Shown: positions 13,901 to 27,062, counted from the first letter of the stretch. The stretch is 64,000 nucleotides of DNA from Costus lasius (GCA_027563935.2 CM050449.1:76566556-76630555), one strand, 5' to 3'. Notes: a model not told the origin generated them from the letters alone. Made by a program: numbers and translations.

Positions 13901-14544
13901 CTTATTTGCCCTACAACCTTACAACGGTCCATTACTAGGGATCCACTCATCCATCCTAGTCAGATCCACTGCCCTTGCATGCACCAAGTCCTAACTGACT
14001 TGAGTCGACCATAAGGTCAACCATGCATACGCGAGGGCTGAACAACCACAATGAGGTCTGGCAAGCGGGTGTGACCCCGGGCCTAACTCATGTGTGTTCA
14101 CTAGTTGTCTCAATCAGACATCGCTACACGCCTGTCTGCAGTCGACCTGTAGCCACCACGTGCTTGCGCACAGGTGCTACCTGGTCAACCCATCAAGGCT
14201 GTCAGATAGTCTGATCAGACTTTTGGATCTAACCTAGGGGGGGTGACTTCAACCCTAATAACCCGTCTAAGGGTTTAATGCAAGGCCTTAGATCTATAGT
14301 GAGTCGCACATGTGATGTTGGTTTTTAAGAAAACATACAATATGCGCCAACTGAAGACATAAACATATGATATGCGCCAACTTGAAAACATAAACATATG
14401 ATATGCGCCAACTTGAAAACATGCGCAAGCATGAAAAACTTTCACAAACTTGTACTATCGCATGTAACATATAGATCATGTTAAAGGATCACAAAGAAAG
14501 CAAACATATTATCATGCATGATAAACCTTCGCTCTGATACCAAT
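10976..14544 (-). other. Leader of element C, interrupted by solo LTR S1
   Basis: The leader occupies 10976-11546 and 13248-14544, about 1.87 kb once S1 is removed. The primer site TGGTATCAGAGC is at 14531-14542 (minus). A T-arm-like box is at 13556-13572. The five-hairpin region lies at about 11170-11510. Imperfect tandem copies of a ~33-bp unit starting ATATGCGCCAACT occur at 14340-14420. No gene. Confidence 0.8.
11547..13242 (+). mobile_element. S1: solo LTR of copia family 1 in the leader of C
   Basis: A single 1696-bp LTR (TGTTGGGGTA.. to ..GGTTCCAACA) flanked by the TSD GTTTC (11542-11546 and 13243-13247), with the leader of C continuing exactly on both sides. No internal region remains, so a full element inserted here and recombined between its LTRs. 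The GNRA hairpin (loop GTAA) is at 12364-12379 and the CTAGCA-loop hairpin at 12983-12998. This is the innermost layer of a four-deep nest. Confidence 0.95.
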
Positions 14545-16231
14545 TGAAGGTCCCCTAGACAAGGGGGCGAAACCCTAATAGGAGGCGCAACAAAAACTTC
14601 TAGCGGAATCTAGGGTTTCTAATAGATCGCATAGCATATAATATGATCAACTTTCAATGAGAAGCGATACTCACCATTGCCATCACTTGGATGGTGTCTT
14701 GGAGGCAAAGGCGCAAGCGAACCTTCTCCTAAGTCTCGCACACAAGATGATCAATGCGCTTCTTCCTTGGTGCTCCTTGTGCTAGCAAGGTTCCAAGGTT
14801 GTCTTGCCGAATGGAAAGGAAAAAGAGATCCTTGCTTGGTCGAATGTTTCCTCTTGTCGTCCACTCCTTCACCCACGAGAGTGCAAGAGACGAATGCTCA
14901 AGCCAGCGTCAAGAGAGCAAGAGACGAGAATAGTATTCTCTTGGCGTGAACGTGAGATGTGGTCACGTTAAGAGATGTGCTATCTAAAAATAGCATCCCA
15001 TTTCTTCACTTGCGACCATGTATCACCCCAATCGCCAATGCCTCTTATCACTTGAACCATGCGCTCAACCAATGAGCTGGTTCAAATCCATTTGGTTCAA
15101 TAACCAAATAAACCAAGCAATCAGTCCAGACCATAATAAAACCTTAAGGCTCTTAATCTGACCGTCGATCTCTTGATGCTTCTGATCTGACCAATCTAAC
15201 ATCCATTCTCTCGATCGAAGCTTACCGATCTCAAGCCCTAATCAATCAAACATGATCAGACCAGATCTCACTCACAATCAGAGATTAAATCCCTTTAAAC
15301 TGAACCCGAACAATTCAGTCCACACGATCTGACTTAAGTAAGCCATATCATCAAATTGTGCGACCCTGAGGGTTTCCTTTAAATGTCGGTAACGATAACT
15401 CACGTTTATCACGATCAGTGAGGGGTATCTAGCAACACATCATTGTCTCCCGATATAAAGGAAATAGTCTTCCAAGACTACACCCAAACCATAGCACAAG
15501 TGTGAATCCACATCACTAGGCATACATGTTTCCTTTGCCACTGGATGTTCTTATTGGACAAGCGTGTCAAGCTTGTAGCTCCAATATGATGAGCATGATT
15601 AGATTAGATGAACACAGTCACCGGGGTATGGCCATACTCTTTTCTCAATCATCTCATCCAGGGGGCCCCTTTAGAACATCACACTCCTTAAACAAGGAGA
15701 CGGCAATCCTATGTCTATCACTAGTGCCCTAACCTGACTCAAGCTCATTATCCAAGATAGTCTATAATCATTATGTTTCAAATGATATTGAACTACCTCA
15801 AAACAATGACAATCATCATTTAGAAAACACAAGTGATCTCAAGTCAGAGGAAATGTGCCACTTGTCATATTCAAGGATTATTCACATTGTGACAAACAAT
15901 TGAATATCCTAGTAGGGTCTGTCCAGTACATCCAATGTACCCATGAGTCTACATCTTATTCCATGCTCGAAGCATCCTATAAGACTAGAACACATATTAG
16001 TCTTAACCATATCAAGGCTGTCTCATGTTCACCAAGATACATCGACTAAGGACTTAACTGCATGTCAGCCCAGCTGAACAGCATTGAGACATTATTCAGA
16101 AGAACATATATTGCAGCAGACAATGTAGCTAACTGAATAATAACCATGCCTTTATAAACATAAACGTTTATTACACGATACTGTTACAATCCCAAGGACT
16201 CAAACATTAGGCTTAAGGGCATACCCCAACA
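14545..16231 (-). repeat. 5' LTR of element C
   Basis: A 1687-bp copy matching 5386-7073. On the minus strand it should hold the promoter for C. No convincing TATA box is evident; the only candidate is a CTTTATATCGG-like stretch shared by all family-1 LTRs. Confidence 0.93.
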
Positions 16232-19200
16232 GAGCTTGCTGTAGACATTATTCTGCAGTCTCTCCCGCCCTCTTTCGATGCGTTCATCATTAACTTTAAT
16301 ATGAACAAAATCGACTGTACTCCGGCAGAGCTGCTGAATATGCTCTTGACTACTGAGGAGACTCTGAAGGGAAAGCCTTCGACCTCTGTCTTAATGGTTC
16401 CTTCTAGGAACAAGAAGAAGGGGAAGAAGGGCAAGACCCCTGTCAAGAGCTACAGCAAGGCTCTGAAGCAAAAAGTTAAGCGGTCAAAGGAATACAGATG
16501 TTTCCACTGTGGCCAGCTGGGTCACTGGAAAAAGGACTGTAAAGCGCTCCAGGGAGACAAGAGGGGAAGCATCGCTTCTGGCTCAGGTATATACGTGACG
16601 GAAGTCATGGTTTCATCTTCTTCTATTTCATGGGTGTTGGACACTGCATGTGGAGTGCACATTTGTTCAAATGTACAGGAACTCAAGAGAAGAAGACAGG
16701 TGGGACAGCATGAGGTGGACCTACGAGTTGGAAACGGGGCACGGGTTGCTGCTGTCGCTGTAGGAGACTATTTCATCTCTTTACCATCTGGACTTGTATT
16801 GGAACTAGACAATTGTTACTTTGTTCCCAGCATTACTAAAAATATTATCTCCATTCCTGCCCTTGTCAGGAAGGGGTTTTCCTTTGAATGCAATATTTCA
16901 AAGTGTGTTTTATCTTTAGATAATATTGTTTATGCTACTGGTTCAATTAACAATGGGTTATTCATGTTGGACATGGAATGTTCTATACACAATATTGATA
17001 ATAAGAAAGCCGAATATGCTGATGACAGCACCTTGCTATGGCATAGTCGTTTAGGTCATATTAACAAGAAACACATTAAGCGGTTGCATGATCATGGACT
17101 GCTGGGATCATTCTCCAATGAGGAGATTGATACATGCAAAGCTTGTTTGATGGGCAAAATGACGAAGTCACCTTTTCCTCATAAAGGTCAAAGGACTTCA
17201 GGTTTACTTGACCTTATACACAGCGATGTGTGTGGGCCTTTTAGTAAACATGCCAGAGGTGGCTATCAGTACTTCATTACCTTCACTGATGATTTCAGTA
17301 GATATGGGTATATCTATCTTATGAGACATAAAAGTGAATCTTTTGACAAGTTCAAAGAGTTCAAGAATGAAGTACAGAATCAGCTTGGCCGAAATATCAA
17401 GGCACTTCGTTCTGATCGAGGTGGAGAATACCTAAGTCGAGAGTTTACTGACTATCTGAAGGAGTGTGGGATTATCTCACAGCTCACTCCGCCAGGAACA
17501 CCGCAATGGAATGGTGTGTCCGAGAGGAGAAATAGAACGTTACTTGATATGGTTCGTTCTATGATGAGTCAGGCTACTCTACCTTACTCCTTTTGGGGAT
17601 TTGCACTGGAGACAGCTGCAAAGGTACTAAACCGAGTGCCATCCAAGGCAGTTTCAAAGACCCCATATGAATTATGGTATGGGAAACAGCCGAGCTTGAC
17701 ATTTATCAGGATCTGGGGCTACGAGGCTTATGTCAAAAAGCTCGCCTCTGGGAAACTAGAGAGCAGATCTGAGAAATGTATCTTTGTCGGTTACCCTAAG
17801 GAAACTAAGGGTTATTATTTCTACGATCCCAAAGAGAACAAGGTATTTGTTGCTCGGACGGCCATATTTCTTGAGAAGGAGTTTCTTCTACAAGAGGCCA
17901 GTGGGAGAGAAATAAAGCTGGATGAGAATCCAGAGGAAGGACAAAGTGCTCAAGCACAGTTGGATGAGCCTGAGCCGATGGATCAGGTTATTGAACAACC
18001 TGAGGCTCAGACATCACGGGAACCGCGAAGATCGGGAAGGATCCGTCGACAGCCTGAGCGCTATGACGGAGTCTACATCATTGATAATGATGAACCCCTC
18101 ACTTATGCGGATGCGGTCAGTGGACCAGATTCAGCGAGATGGCTTGAAACTATGCGCGCCGAGATGGACTCCATGTCAGATAACCAAGTCTGGGATTTGG
18201 TTGATCCGCCTCCGGGAGTTATCCCTATAGGCTGTAAATGGATCTTCAAGAAGAAGATTGACATGGATGGTAACGTGGTTACCTATAAAGGCAGGCTAGT
18301 TGCGAAAGGTTTCAAACAAATCTACGGGATAGATTATGATGAAACTTTCTCACCTGTAGCTATGTTTAAGTCTATTCGGATTCTTTTCGCGATAGCAGCA
18401 TATTATGATTATGAGATTTGGCAAATGGATGTGAAGATAGCTTTCCTTAATGGAAATCTCGATGAGGATGTGTATATGACACAACCAGAAGGTTTCACTA
18501 ATCCATCAGATCGTCATAAAATATGCAAGTTAAAGAAGTCTATTTATGGACTTAAACAAGCATCGAGAAGCTGGAATATTCGTTTTGATGAATCAATCTC
18601 TGAATTTGGTTTCATCAAGAACGAGGATGACCCGTGTGTATATAAGAGGTTTAGTGGGAGCGTGATTACTTTCCTAGTCCTCTACGTCGATGATATCTTG
18701 ATCATTGGAAACGATATTCCTGAAATGCATGCGGTTAAGGCATGGTTAAGGAAATGTTTTCAGATGAAAGATTTGGGAGAAGCAGCCTATGTATTAGGTG
18801 TGAAGATCTACAGGGATAGATCTAAGAGGCTTCTCGGGCTGTGCCAGAGTACTTACATCGATAAAGTCCTGGAGAGATTTCATTTAGAGAATTCTAAAAG
18901 AGGATATCTTCCAGTCAGACATGGTCTGAATCTTTCGAAGAGTCAGTGTCCACAAACACAGACTGAGAAAGATGAAATGGACAATACGCCTTATGCTTCG
19001 GCTATTGGATCCATTATGTATGCGATGTTGTGTACTCGCCCAGACGTCGCTTACGGGTTAAGCGTGACCAGTCGGTTCCAAAGTAATCCAGGTTTGGCGC
19101 ACTGGATTGCAGTCAAGAACATTTTAAAATATCTTCGGAGGACCAAAGATATGTTCTTGGTGTATGGTGGTCAGGAAGAACTCAGTATAGAAGGATATAC

Positions 19201-19686
19201 TGACGCTTCGTTCCAGTCTGACCAGGATGATTTCCGATCGCAATCAGGCTATGTTTTAAGCTTGAATGGAGGAGCAGTGGTGTGGAAAAGTTTCAAACAG
19301 TCAATCGTTGCTGATTCCACAACAGAAGCCGAGTATGTTGCAGCCTCGGAAGCATCCAAGGAGGCAGTGTGGATTCGTAAGTTCGTTCAAGAACTTGGTG
19401 TTGTTCCTTCGAGTGCAGATCCTTTGGTTATCTTCTGTGATAACACTGGAGCAATCGCACAAGCAAAGGAACCACGGTCGCACCAAAAGTCCAAGCACAT
19501 ACAGAGACGGTTTCATTTGATTAGGGAGATCATAGATCGTGGCGAGATCAAAGTCTGCAAGGTTCATACAGATGACAATCTGGCTGACCCGCTTACCAAG
19601 CCTCTGGCGCAGCAGAAGCATGAGAAGCACTGTAATAATATGGGTTTGAGATTTCTCAACCATTAGATTAAGTGCAAGTGGGAGAT

Positions 19687-21374
19687 TGTTGGGGTATGCC
19701 CTTAAGGCTAATGTTTGAGGCCTTGGGATTGTAACAGTATCATGTATAAACTCTTATGTTTATAAAGGCAATGGTTGTTATTCAGTTGGTTACATTGTCT
19801 GCTGCAATAATTGTACTTCTGAATAATGTCTCAATGGTGTTCAGCTAGGCTGACATGCTGTAATGTCCTTAGTCGAGATATCTTGGTGAACATGAGACAG
19901 CCTTGATATGATTGAGACTAATATGTGTTCTAATCTTATAGGATGCTTCGAGCATGGAATAAGATGTACACTCATGGGTACATTGGATGTACTGGACAGA
20001 CCCTACTAGGATATTCAATTGCTTGTCACAATGTGAATAATCCTTGATTGCAACAAGTGGCACATTTCCTCTGACTTGAGATCACTTGTGTTTCTAAATG
20101 ATGATTGTCATTGTTTTGAGGTAGTTCAATATCATTTGAAACATAATGGTTATAGACTATCTTGGATGGTGAGCTTGAGTCAGGTTAGGGCACTAGTGAT
20201 AGATAAAGGATTGCCGTCTCCTTAATTGGAGTGTGATGTTCTAAAGGGGCCCCCCTGGATGAGATGATTGAGAAAGTGTATGGCCATACCCAGGTGACTA
20301 TGTTCATCTGATCTAATCATGCTCATCATATTGGAGCTACAGGCTTGACACGCTTGTCCAATAAGAACATCCAGTGGCAAAGTAATCATGTATGCCTAGT
20401 GAGTTGATTCACACTTGTGCTGTGGTTTGGGTGTAGTCTTGGAAGACTCTTTTCTTTATATCGGGAGACAGTGATGTGTTGCTAGATACCCCTCACTGAT
20501 CGTGATAACGTGAGTTATCGTTACCGACATTTAAAGGAAACCCTTAGGGTCGCACAATTTGATGATATGGCTTACTTAAGTCAGATCGTATGGACTGAAT
20601 TGTTTGGGTTCAGTTTAAAGGGATTTAGTCTCTGATTGTAAGTGAGATCTAGTCTGATCATGTTTGATTGATTAGGGCTTGAGATCGGTAAGCTTCGATT
20701 GAGAGAATGGATGCTAGATCAGTGAGATCAGCAGCATCAAGAGATCAACGGTTAGATCTGGAACCTTAGGGTTTAATTGTGATCTAGACCATATCGCTTG
20801 GGTTAATTGGTCTTTGGACCAAACCAAATTGAACCAGCTCATTGAGTGAGCGTGTGGTTCAAATGGAGAGGAGTTTGCGATTGGGGTAAACCCATGATCG
20901 CATGTGAGTAAGTGGCTTTCTATTTTTAGAAAGCATGATCACATACGTGACCACCACTCACGTTCACGTCTAAGACGCTCTACTCTCTCGCTTCTCCTCC
21001 TCTCTCGTCGCCAACAAGCTCTCTCTCGTGTAGTGAAGAGGTTGACGAAAAAGGAGAAGGAAGAAATCGCCAAGCAAAGGATTCTCTTCCCTTCCATACG
21101 ACAAGGACTCCTTAGAACCTTGCTAGCACAAGGAGCACTAAGGGAGTAGGCGATCACATCTTGTGTGCGTCTTCTCTAGAGGAGAGCGACTTCACTCTCT
21201 GCTTCCAAGTCGCCATCCATACAATGGCATCGGTATGATTTCTTCTCTGATATGTGAAATCAATTTATGTTGATCATATTATATGCAAAGATCCTAGAAA
21301 CCCCTTTCGCTGCATCAAAACCTTCATATGCGCCTATTAGGGTTTCGCCCTCCCCTTGTTTAGGGGACCTTTCA
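19687..21374 (+). repeat. 3' LTR of element B
   Basis: A 1688-bp LTR, TGTTGGGGTA.. to ..GGACCTTTCA, directly after the purine tract of B. Its right edge is the B/D junction. The GNRA hairpin (loop GTGA) is at 20514-20529 and the CTAGCA-loop hairpin at 21118-21133. Confidence 0.94.
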
Positions 21375-22845
21375 ATGAGAAGGTCAATGGACAGACAAAG
21401 GATTTGCCCCTTCCTTAGGGAAGTATTATATCCATGGAGCCCCTCTATGGTTCTATGACTGAGAGTGTATGGCCATACCCAGGTGAGAACCTATTTTTAG
21501 TCATAGCCATGTGATTGGGTGAAAACAAGTGGTGACACACTTGTCCAATCGGATATCAGTTCGGCAAAGAGACTGTAATGCATCTGTACCTAGTTGCGAT
21601 GATGGGAATGTCAATGTCGATATCCATTCCAATGACCCTGGGTAGCAGCGATGCACTGCTAGGTGCCACTCACTGCTTGTGATGACCTTTGGTCAGCACT
21701 GCCAGCGTAAGAGGAACCTACAGGGTCGCACACCTTGATACTTGAGTTCTCGTATTGATCGGGAAGCTTTATGATCGAGTTATTGGATAACTTAGATCTA
21801 ATTGGGAGATTTCATCAGCGCCAATGGGCCTGATGATATGGAAGAATGTTATTGGAGCCAAACTTCATTTTTGGCAGGTTGACCCGTATTTGACCATGGT
21901 TGGTCACATGTGGATTAGGGTTGCATTGGATTGGATCCAAATGCTTAATTAACCCATGTGATGAAGTTTGGGCTAGCTCATTATCCAATGAGGCCCAATG
22001 ACAAGTTCTCATGAAGAGATGAAAGGCTAAAAGGGTATAATGGGGAGAAACATGAACCATTAAGCACCTAGGGGCATAATGGGGTCATGTTGGCGCCTTT
22101 GCTTCATTATGGAAGTAAAGGGCGCCTCCGCTCTCTTCCTTGGATGGAATGCATGCCTCTATGGCATGTCTTGGGCTGATATGGTACTTGGGTGATTATG
22201 GATAGGTTGAATGGAGTTTATGGTGAAGTCTTGGAGACTTTCCTTGTTTCAAACCTCCTCATCCTAGCCCTACACTTGTCATGATCTTGGCCCTTCCCTT
22301 AACCGCCTCTTGCCCTATATATATGTGACCCTAGCCGCCCCCTCTTATGATGATTAATCCTTGAAGGCGTGAACACAAGAAGAGGGGCGAGAGCTAGGAG
22401 CAAGGGCGCAACTTCCTCTTCCTACTTCCATAGCCGCAAGCTTCTCCCTCCTTTCCTCTTGGCGCAAGGAGCTTTGGTGCTTGGCGGCTTGGCTTGGTTC
22501 CTTCTTCTCTTGGCGCATCCTTTCCTCTTGGTGGCGCTAGTGAAGTGGAGCATCTCCCTAAGGCTTGGATCTTCTTCCCAAGGCTAGCACTGGGCGTGGA
22601 AGAAGAGGACTCAAGAGATCCATGTGTGTGAGACTACAGAGGGCGCACACTTGGGCGCCTACATTGGCATCACTCCAAACCGCTCTTAAGGTATTTCCTA
22701 ACTCATCGTGTCGACTCTCTTGCTTGCGATCTTCACTGGGTGTTTTGGGACCAGCCTGTTTTGGGGACATTCTTCCGCTGTGCAATGTATGTATGTATGT
22801 CTATGACCCTGAAAAATTATAAAATGTCCCTGGGGTTTCCCAACA
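21375..22845 (+). repeat. 5' LTR of element D, first ~470 bp missing
   Basis: It matches D's 3' LTR from 48608 onward. The upstream part was cut off by insertion of B and lies off-window. It keeps about 640 bp (21632-22270) that the 3' LTR has lost to the ycf2 replacement. It shares with family 1 the 22-bp block around GTATGGCCATAC (at about 21466) and the hairpin AAGTCT-TGG-AGACTT (22226-22240). It ends ..GGGTTTCCCAACA. Confidence 0.9.
22316..22324 (+). promoter_or_regulatory. TATA box of element D 5' LTR
   Basis: CCCTATATATATGTG, an unambiguous TATA motif in a GC-richer setting, about 530 bp before the LTR end. It is repeated at the same place in the 3' LTR. Transcription would start roughly 30 bp downstream, making the remaining ~500 bp of the LTR R and U5. 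Confidence 0.6.
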
Positions 22846-23819
22846 GTGGTATCAAAGCGGCTTGCAAGACTCGAACGATGTTTTATGCTTTTCTTTCATG
22901 CTCACATGCCATATCTCTATTTTCGTAAATAGCATGATGCATGGCAAACGATTTTTCTAAGTAGGAAAAATTAGGGTTTCTTGTTTCTATCATCCTCTCA
23001 ATCTCTTTTGGTTTTTTGGACTATTTTTCTTGTCTGATTTGAAGATTAAAGGCGCACGTAATTTTGTCAAGTAGGACGGGCATTGTGTCTTCGGACTGGC
23101 CAAGTCTCTTGATATGACAAAATTGCCAGCCGAAAGGATCTCTGAAATCATCATGAAAAATAAATCGCAATTAACCAAAAGATTTGTGAGAAGAAGATGA
23201 GAAAAGGAGACTAGTTTTATGAAAAATTAAAATTTCAGATTTTATGTTTTTCATGAGCATGTAGAATTGCATGAGCAAATACCTTGATTGTGCATGATGT
23301 TGTGATCATTAGTCAAGCCCCCCTTTGGATGCCTGTGATGTATCCTCGTGAGGCCAGCGTGCCGCTTTTCTTTTTGCTTTTAACTAAGAAGAAGATTAGG
23401 GTGGCGCATGTACTTGGAACTTGGCGCATGCATACCTTGGATGGTGGCGCAATAAGCATCAAAGAAAGAGGCGCAAGCCTGCTTAGTGGCGCAAGTTAGG
23501 CATGGCTGAACCCTTGGGTTTGAGAGCTAGCTAACTTGGCTTCTTGCATTGTGGCACATCCTCATTGGAGGAAGACCATGGCATTGGCCGAACCCTTGGG
23601 GTCCACCCTTAAGGTTTGAGAGCTAAACCATGTGAGAAGGACCTTAGAGCCAACCTTGAAGACCAAGATAGAGGGCGGCTAGGATAGGTCTATTTTAGGG
23701 GCTTGAGTCCTATGTCAAGAATTGAACCTCCTTTTGGTATGGGTTGGCTCAATGTCTTGAAAGGGCTTTGATCACATCATCATTTACCGCTTTCCTTATC
23801 TGCTAAAAGCATGCCTGTG

Positions 23820-25505
23820 TGAAAGTGGGGGGGGGGGGGGGGCGAAACCCTAATATGCGCAGATTAAAATTTTGCATAGCGGAAGCTAGGGTTTCTAAGG
23901 ATCGATTAGCATGAATATATGATCAACTTGTAAAACTTGTATAGATCAAAAGAGAGATCATACCAATGCCATTTCTTGGATGGCGACTTGGAAGCAAAGA
24001 AGCGTGTGCTTCTTCTCCAAAGGAACCGCACACAAGGTGATTGATGGTTTCTCCTTGGCGTTCCTTGTGCTAGCAAAGATCCAAGGTCTCCTGATCGCGT
24101 GAAGGTGATTAGAGATGATGTCTTTTTCTTATCCGAACTCTCCTTGGCGTGAAAACTCACCACACGAGAGAGGAGGCGTCGAGAGGAAGAGGCCAGAGAC
24201 GAGAATAGCGCCACAACCACGAACGTAGAGGCGTGAACTATTTTGGAAAGCATGACTTCCAAAAATAGTAAGCCCTCAACATGTGATGCGTTCACTCCAA
24301 GTGAACCATCGCATTTTCCTCTCCCATTGAACCATGCGCTCACTATGATGAGCCGGTTCAATTACATTTGGTTCAAAGACCAAATTAAGCCAAGCCTTGG
24401 TCTAGATCATATAAAACCAAAAGGTTCAAGATCTAACCATTCATCTCTTGATGCTCTTGATCTCATCGATCTAGCATCAGTTCTCTCGATCAAAGCTTAC
24501 TGATCTCAAGCCCTAATCAATCAAACATGATTAGACCAGATCTTACTTACAATCAGAGTTTAAATCCCTTTAAACTGAACCAAAACAATTCAGTCCACAC
24601 GATCTGACACAAGTAAGCCATATCATCAAATTGTGCGACCCTAAGGGTTTCCTTTAAATGTCGGTAACGATAACTTACGTTATCACGAACAGAGAGGGGT
24701 ATCTAGCAACACATCACTGTCTCCCGATATAAAGGAAAGAGTCTTCCAAGACTACACCCAAACCATAGCACAAGTGTGAATTCAATTCACTAGGCATACT
24801 TGTTTCCTTTGCCACTGGATGTTCTTATTGGATAAGCATGTCAAGCCTGTAACTCCAATATTGATTGAGAGTGGTTAGATCAGATGAACATAGTCATCTG
24901 GGTATGGCCATACACTTTCTCAACCATCTCATCCTGGGGGGCCCCTTTAGAACATCACACTCCAAACAAGGAGAAGGCAATCCTATATCTATCACTAGTG
25001 CCCTAACATGACTCATGTTCATTATCCAAGATAGTCTATAACCATTATGTTTCAAATGATATTAAACTACCTCAAAACAATGCCAATCCTCATTTAGAAA
25101 CACAAGTGATCTCAAGTCAGAGGAAATATGCCACTTGCTTGCATATAAGGATTATTCACATTGTGACAAGCAATTGAACATCCTAAGTAGGGTCTGTCCA
25201 GTACATCCAATGTACCCATGAGTCTGCATCTTATTCCATGCTCGAAGCATCCTATAAGATTAGAACACATATTAGTCTCAATCATATCAAGGCTGTCTCA
25301 TGTTCACCAAGATATCTCGACTAAGGACAATACTGCATGTCAGCCAAGCTGAACAGCATTGAGACATTATTCAGAAGTATACATATAGCAGCAGATAATG
25401 CAACAACCTGAATAACAACCATTGCCTTTATAAACATAGAGTTTATACATGATACTGATAACAACCCAAGGCCTCAAACATTAGCCTTAAGGGCATACCC
25501 CAACA
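23820..25505 (-). mobile_element. S2: solo LTR of copia family 1 in the leader of D
   Basis: A 1686-bp LTR flanked by the TSD CTGTG (23815-23819 and 25506-25510). No internal sequence is left. The terminal U5 hairpin of other copies is replaced by a run of 16 G (23827-23842), that is poly-C on its coding strand. The GNRA hairpin (loop GTAA) is at 24669-24684. Confidence 0.95.
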
Positions 25506-25676
25506 CTGTGATGTTTTATCGTTATGTTATCACTATAGGATTGCATGCCCTGTATTGTTAGACATAAGATAAAACTGATGAGACCTTAAAAACCCTCATA
25601 ATAAAATATCAAGTCTAGTAGCTTTCTAACGCGTAGCCCTCACTAAGCTATCGATTAGTGGAGTTGTGAACTGGTT

Positions 25677-26014
25677 CCCACCCTCGTGGGACACATCCAC
25701 TTATCTTTAGAAAGTGTGTGGTGACAATAGTTTTCCCCAGTCCAGTTTTAACCTGGGCGTGCCTTCGCAAGGAAACTCGTTGGCTCTGGGCATAACGGTT
25801 AGGAATGGACTTGACTAGAAGTTCACATGTGCTGGGCACATGGTGAAAGTCTAGAGGCATCGTTGAGAGGTAAGGGTTTCATGTTGTATCCAGCCCTCGC
25901 TGGACATGAAATGCCCAGACTGTCTCAACAAGGGGAGTTGCTTGGAGCAACCGACCGGCGCGCCCACCTTAGGAAACATGGGTTACTTTGTGCATCTCAT
26001 CCCACCCTCGTGGG
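25677..26014 (+). other. Five-hairpin leader region of element D
   Basis: Stem-loops read directly from the sequence: CCCAC-CCTC-GTGGG (25677-25690), GGACTT-GACTAG-AAGTTC (25807-25824), CATGTG-CTGGG-CACATG (25826-25842), TCCAGC-CCTC-GCTGGA (25889-25904), CCCAC-CCTC-GTGGG (26001-26014). Each has a counterpart in the family-1 leader at nearly the same spacing, with different but still paired bases in four of five. Role unknown; an RNA packaging or dimerisation signal is one possibility. Confidence 0.65.
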
Positions 26015-26192
26015 ACGCGAAGCCTCATGTGAAATAAGGATCCCATCTCACTAGGAAGTCTTAAACTTCCTGATTGACTTTGTGGGTTGTCAATTCGAAT
26101 TTAAAATAGTGGGAGCAGTAATCATTTAAAACAAGTCCAGTTTAAATGATTCGAAGTAGTACTAATCTGTTTTTCTTGGGTGTTGTAGAACA

Positions 26193-27062
26193 ATGGCTAC
26201 GAACACTGGCGGATTATCACTGTGATCACTCCTTGATAAGGATAAGTTAGTTGGAACTAACTTTATGGACTGGCATCGGAACTTGAGGATAGTCCTCAAG
26301 CTCAAGAAGAAGCTATATTTCCTTGAACAGGCTCTTCCTGCGGCTCCTCCGCCTAATGCCCGAACGGCAGACAGAGATGCTTATAGAAATCATCAGGATG
26401 ACTCTTTGGAAGTTGCATGTCTTATGCTAGCCAGCATGGCACCTGAATTGCAGGTGCAATATGAGGAGCAGAACGCTTTTCAGATGATCAGTCATCTGAA
26501 ACAGATGTTCGAGGCTCAGGCTAGAACTGAGAGATTTGACACCGCCAAAGTAGTCTTTCGGTGTAAGTTGTCTGAGGGTGCCCCAGTGAGACCCCATGTT
26601 CTCAAACTCATTGGGAATGTGGATCATCTCAGGAGACTGGGACATGCCATAGACAACGAGCTGGTTGTGGATCTTATTCTGCATTCCCTGCCCCCTAGCT
26701 TCAGTCCGTTTATTATTAATTTCAACATGAACCGGATTGAGTGCACACAGGAGGAATTGATGAATATGCTCCAAACAGCCGAGCGAGAGATGGGTAAGAC
26801 CAAACCCAATTCTGTTCTTTTGGTCCCTGCGACCAAGAAGATAAAGAAGAAGGATAAGGCACGTGCTAAGAGCAGTGCCAGAGGTCCTACCAAAGCACTG
26901 AAGAAAAAGGCGAAGAAGTCAAAGGACCAGAGGTGTTTTCACTATGGCGAGCAGGGTCACTAGAGAAGGGACTGCAAGCAGCTTCAGAATGAGGAGAAGA
27001 AAGGCTTGGCCTTAACTTCTAGCTCAGGTATCTATGTTACAGAAGTCAATCTTTCTACTTCT
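26193..27062 (+). pseudogene. gag: gag of element D, decayed 5' half of gag-pol
   Basis: The ATG at 26193 follows the TTGTAG tract. Codon 11 is TGA where the family pattern predicts CGA (Arg of a RSLL motif). The gag core then reads through 26265-26960 with clear similarity to family-1 gag. The zinc knuckle is spoiled twice: its second Cys is Tyr (TGT to TAT) and the Trp after its His is TAG. A few more codons up to the Y-V-T-E-V motif remain before the sequence breaks at the junction with G. The protein cannot be made or bind RNA normally. Confidence 0.88.

Larger units (their letters stand above)
5386..16231 (-). mobile_element. Element C: full-length copia family-1 retrotransposon inserted in gag of B
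   Basis: It is bounded by LTRs at 5386-7073 and 14545-16231 and flanked by the TSD GAGCT (5381-5385 and 16232-16236). The LTRs differ at roughly ten positions plus a 1-bp indel over 1.69 kb (by eye), so insertion is recent but older than E and F. The coding region has one nonsense codon. A plus-strand solo LTR (S1) interrupts its leader. Confidence 0.96.
4931..19666 (+). pseudogene. gag-pol: gag-pol polyprotein of element B, interrupted by element C
   Basis: Two exact halves, 4931-5385 and 16237-19666, together span 3885 nt, the same length as the intact frame in E, and rejoin in frame across the GAGCT TSD. No stop or frameshift is visible in either half, so the only lesion is the insertion, in gag after about residue 151. 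The second half carries the zinc knuckle (CFHCGQLGHWKKDC), protease motif LDTACG, HHCC and DDE integrase motifs, reverse transcriptase YVDD and RNase H. In cells it can yield at most a truncated gag, unless the second half is expressed from an internal start, which I consider unlikely. Confidence 0.92.
2826..21374 (+). mobile_element. Element B: copia family-1 retrotransposon, split by elements A and C
   Basis: The order on the plus strand is: end of 5' LTR (2826-3097), leader, gag start (4931-5385), element C inserted, rest of gag-pol (16232-19666), 3' LTR (19687-21374). The first part of the 5' LTR lies beyond A and off-window. B sits in the 5' LTR of D; the right TSD would be 21375-21379 (ATGAG), which occurs once at the matching place in D's 3' LTR. 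The 272 bp that can be compared between the LTRs show about 3 differences. Confidence 0.92.
22846..26192 (+). other. Primer site and leader of element D, split by S2
   Basis: The primer site TGGTATCAAAGC (22847-22858) differs from the family-1 site at one base. The first leader half runs to 23819, then S2, then 25511-26192. The first half holds several GGCGCA(A) motifs but no gene. The second half is alignable with the family-1 leader and holds the hairpin cluster. A T-rich tract ending TTGTAG lies 4 nt before the gag ATG, like a 3' splice site. Confidence 0.8.

Noticed and set aside
22369..22822. Frames of 72-85 codons after the TATA box in both LTRs of D
   Set aside because: They lie in R/U5 of the LTR and differ between the two LTR copies. 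Leader-type sequence, no domain.
24243..24503. 86-codon frame in S2
   Set aside because: Falls wholly in a solo LTR and is absent from the other family-1 LTRs.
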